Origin: Nymphaea colorata | Taxonomy: Eukaryota; Streptophyta; Magnoliopsida; Nymphaeales; Nymphaeaceae | Direction of reading: 5' to 3' | Assembly: GCF_008831285.2 (NCBI RefSeq) | Contig: NC_045142.1 | Location: forward strand, 26,239,876-26,303,875 | Length of the DNA stretch: 64,000 nt | In this document: piece by piece, positions 62,358-64,000 of the stretch | How positions within the stretch are numbered: position 1 is the stretch's first letter | How the letters are laid out: each line of letters opens with the position of its first letter | Position numbers and translations under genes: made by a program | Notes under the pieces: model-generated | What the model was told of the DNA's origin: nothing | Seen by the model: only the letters and a program-made list of their open reading frames with translations | The model's database searches: none

Positions 62358-63905
62358 AGTATTTCTCTGAGATACACATAATATTTATTTGAATGCAGGA
62401 AATATGTGAATCTAATATAGTGGTTTCTGGAAGTTGCTGAAATTGCATCATTCTGCCACCAAAATCTGTGTGTCCAAACTGCGCACTTTTAGCTAACAGA
62501 AAAATATAAAGGCCAAGTAGGAAACTATGAGAAAGTGTTGAACTGGGTTTGCTGGTTATATGTTCAATTAGAAGAATGTGTTTTGCTTAACTGTAGCTCA
62601 GTGGAGGCAAGTTTGCTTCAGTAAGGATGAATGAATGGTAGGAGTAGTTGATGGATTCGGCTGTAGAACCGTTTTCCTTTCTGCATCCATGGGATATAGA
62701 TGTCGATCAATTTATTTCCACGAAATGCAAATGATTCTCATATAATCGTTACGTTGACGAAGTGACTCAAATTCAGCCTGCGGCTTCATCATCTTAGCAC
62801 ATTGCCTGGTTTTACAGAGTCTACAAATATATATAATACATAGATAAAGAGAGGGAGAGGGAGAAAGAGAGTAGTAGTAAAGCAAGTTAATGAAGAAGCG
62901 TTAATGCATGCACTTGACCTGTACTTGTAAATTGTAATCAAGTGATAGCTATGTCAAGAAGGGTGATTATTACGTTGTTGGCTTTGCTGTAGTTTGAAAG
63001 AAAATACCAGAAAGGTAAAACTTGTCGTTTTTCCTTGGTGACGAATTTTGGAAGTTATAGGAATGCATTTGTAAAAAATGTAAAACAGTTTGGATCTTTT
63101 TGCTGTCGAGTTTCCGGAGTAATATGTGTAGAAGCCCATCTCGACAAAGGCTAATTTAGGTAAGAGAGCATTGAAAACCAATAAATGAAGTGAATCTATC
63201 TAGTGAATGGACACAAATTTTGATTTTTCATGTACAAGGAAAGAAGAGGAAGAAATTCGAACCTTTGTGAGCTACAAGAACATGGTCTATGTTGTTGCTT
63301 TTCTCACTACGATTAGATTTGGTACTAAAAATTTAAAAAAATAAATTACACTTAAATTCACTTTATACTTTTTTTTATCTCATCGAACAGCTCGCATTTT
63401 TTTAGTGAAGCACTTGCATAAATACACAGTTATACATATAAATACACAAAATACTGGGCTAAGCAGCAACCGGATTATCTAACCTTCAAGTGATTGCTGA
63501 ACATTTCAATGTCTTCACACAACTCTCTGCAACAGTCCAACATTACCCCTGCGTCAAGAAACCTAGGGCTGGTCTTTTAGCTCGAAAAGCAGTGACAAGG
63601 AATACCTATTGACCCTCGAAAGAGGTGAAAAAGCCAGTCGAGAATGCTCAAAATGTCAGACGTTGTACACCTTCTTCTAACCGAAAATTACCCCTCTTTA
63701 GGGCTCAATCAAGCGTTGACATGTTAAGCATTAATCAACCACGTTCAAAACCAACAACATGAAGCAGATCAGTAGACTTGAGAATCAGTAGACTTGAGAA
63801 GCTCCGAATCTCAAGTTAAAATCAGGACTGAACTCCCGAAAGCTGCTCTAGTATAGCTTCAAGAGCAGCCAACTTGATAAAGCTTAAGATGGTCACTTTG
63901 TTCAA

Positions 63906-64000
63906 TTAATCTGAAGATGCGTCAGAATCAGCATCAGACTCCACATAAAAATGTGATGGCCGGACTCTGTTTAAGTTGGCTTCAAGTGGAGGAAGGTCAT
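63906..64000 (-). CDS. 3' end of an unidentified gene, cut by the right edge
   Basis: The minus strand reads 30 codons (DLPPLEANLNRV ... FYVESDADSDASSD) to a TAA at 63906-63908. A Ser/Asp-rich end is a common C-terminal style and a CK2 phosphorylation-like context. I do not recognise the protein. The frame is open to the window edge, and the following sequence is AT-rich as expected for a 3' UTR. Confidence 0.5.
   Translation of the reverse strand, partial: DLPPLEANLNRVRPSHFYVESDADSDASSD

Larger units (their letters stand above)
57763..63905. other. Upstream of PLD zeta: intergenic, repeat-rich
   Basis: 57763-58240 is the likely PLD zeta leader and promoter, with a (GA)n run near 57965-57981. 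Beyond it lie degenerate repeats, a MITE, two copies of a dispersed duplication and one weak orphan exon, listed separately. 63400-63905 is probably the 3' UTR of the partial gene at the right edge. Confidence 0.55.

Noticed and set aside
1..64000. CRISPR arrays, bacterial operons, phage or virus-derived genes
   Set aside because: The window is plant nuclear DNA with spliced genes; no regularly spaced repeats with unique spacers and no viral protein motifs were seen.

Overview
This is nuclear DNA of a flowering plant. The genes have many short GT-AG introns, AT-rich intergenic DNA full of small DNA transposons and (TA)n tracts, and clearly plant proteins: an ATL RING-H2 ligase, the microtubule phosphatase PHS1 and a PX/PH-type phospholipase D zeta. 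The sequence does not let me name the species.

Layout, left to right. (1) 1-7492, plus: the last 16 exons of midasin (MDN1), the giant AAA+ ribosome-assembly ATPase; the window holds the acidic linker and the C-terminal MIDAS/VWA domain. (2) 12841-13839, plus: a single-exon ATL-type RING-H2 ubiquitin ligase. (3) 13840-24349: a gene-poor, transposon-rich stretch with several hAT-type MITEs whose target-site duplications can be read directly, a CACTA-like relic, minisatellites and long TA tracts. (4) 24350-30524, plus: PHS1, complete, 11 exons. (5) 30525-36762: no recognisable gene; one recent tandem duplication. (6) 36763-37329, minus: a single-exon, 188-residue glycine-rich protein of unknown function. 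(7) About 40833-42637, minus: three box C/D snoRNA candidates behind a telo-box/TATA promoter, with no convincing coding exon between them. I read this as a non-coding snoRNA host or cluster gene. (8) 43578-57762, minus: phospholipase D zeta, complete, 20 exons. (9) 57763-63905: mostly repeats, with one weak orphan exon. (10) 63906-64000, minus: the last codons of a gene that continues past the right edge.

The genes are not an operon and do not obviously share a pathway. MDN1 (60S subunit assembly) and the snoRNAs (rRNA 2'-O-methylation guides) are both ribosome-biogenesis functions. PHS1 and PLD zeta both act at the microtubule/membrane interface, but adjacency in a plant genome is weak evidence of a link. 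Exon boundaries for MDN1, PHS1 and PLD zeta were set by hand from splice signals and phase continuity; the lengths add up to whole codons throughout. The observation most worth checking is the snoRNA locus. I found no evidence for a wholly new protein system.
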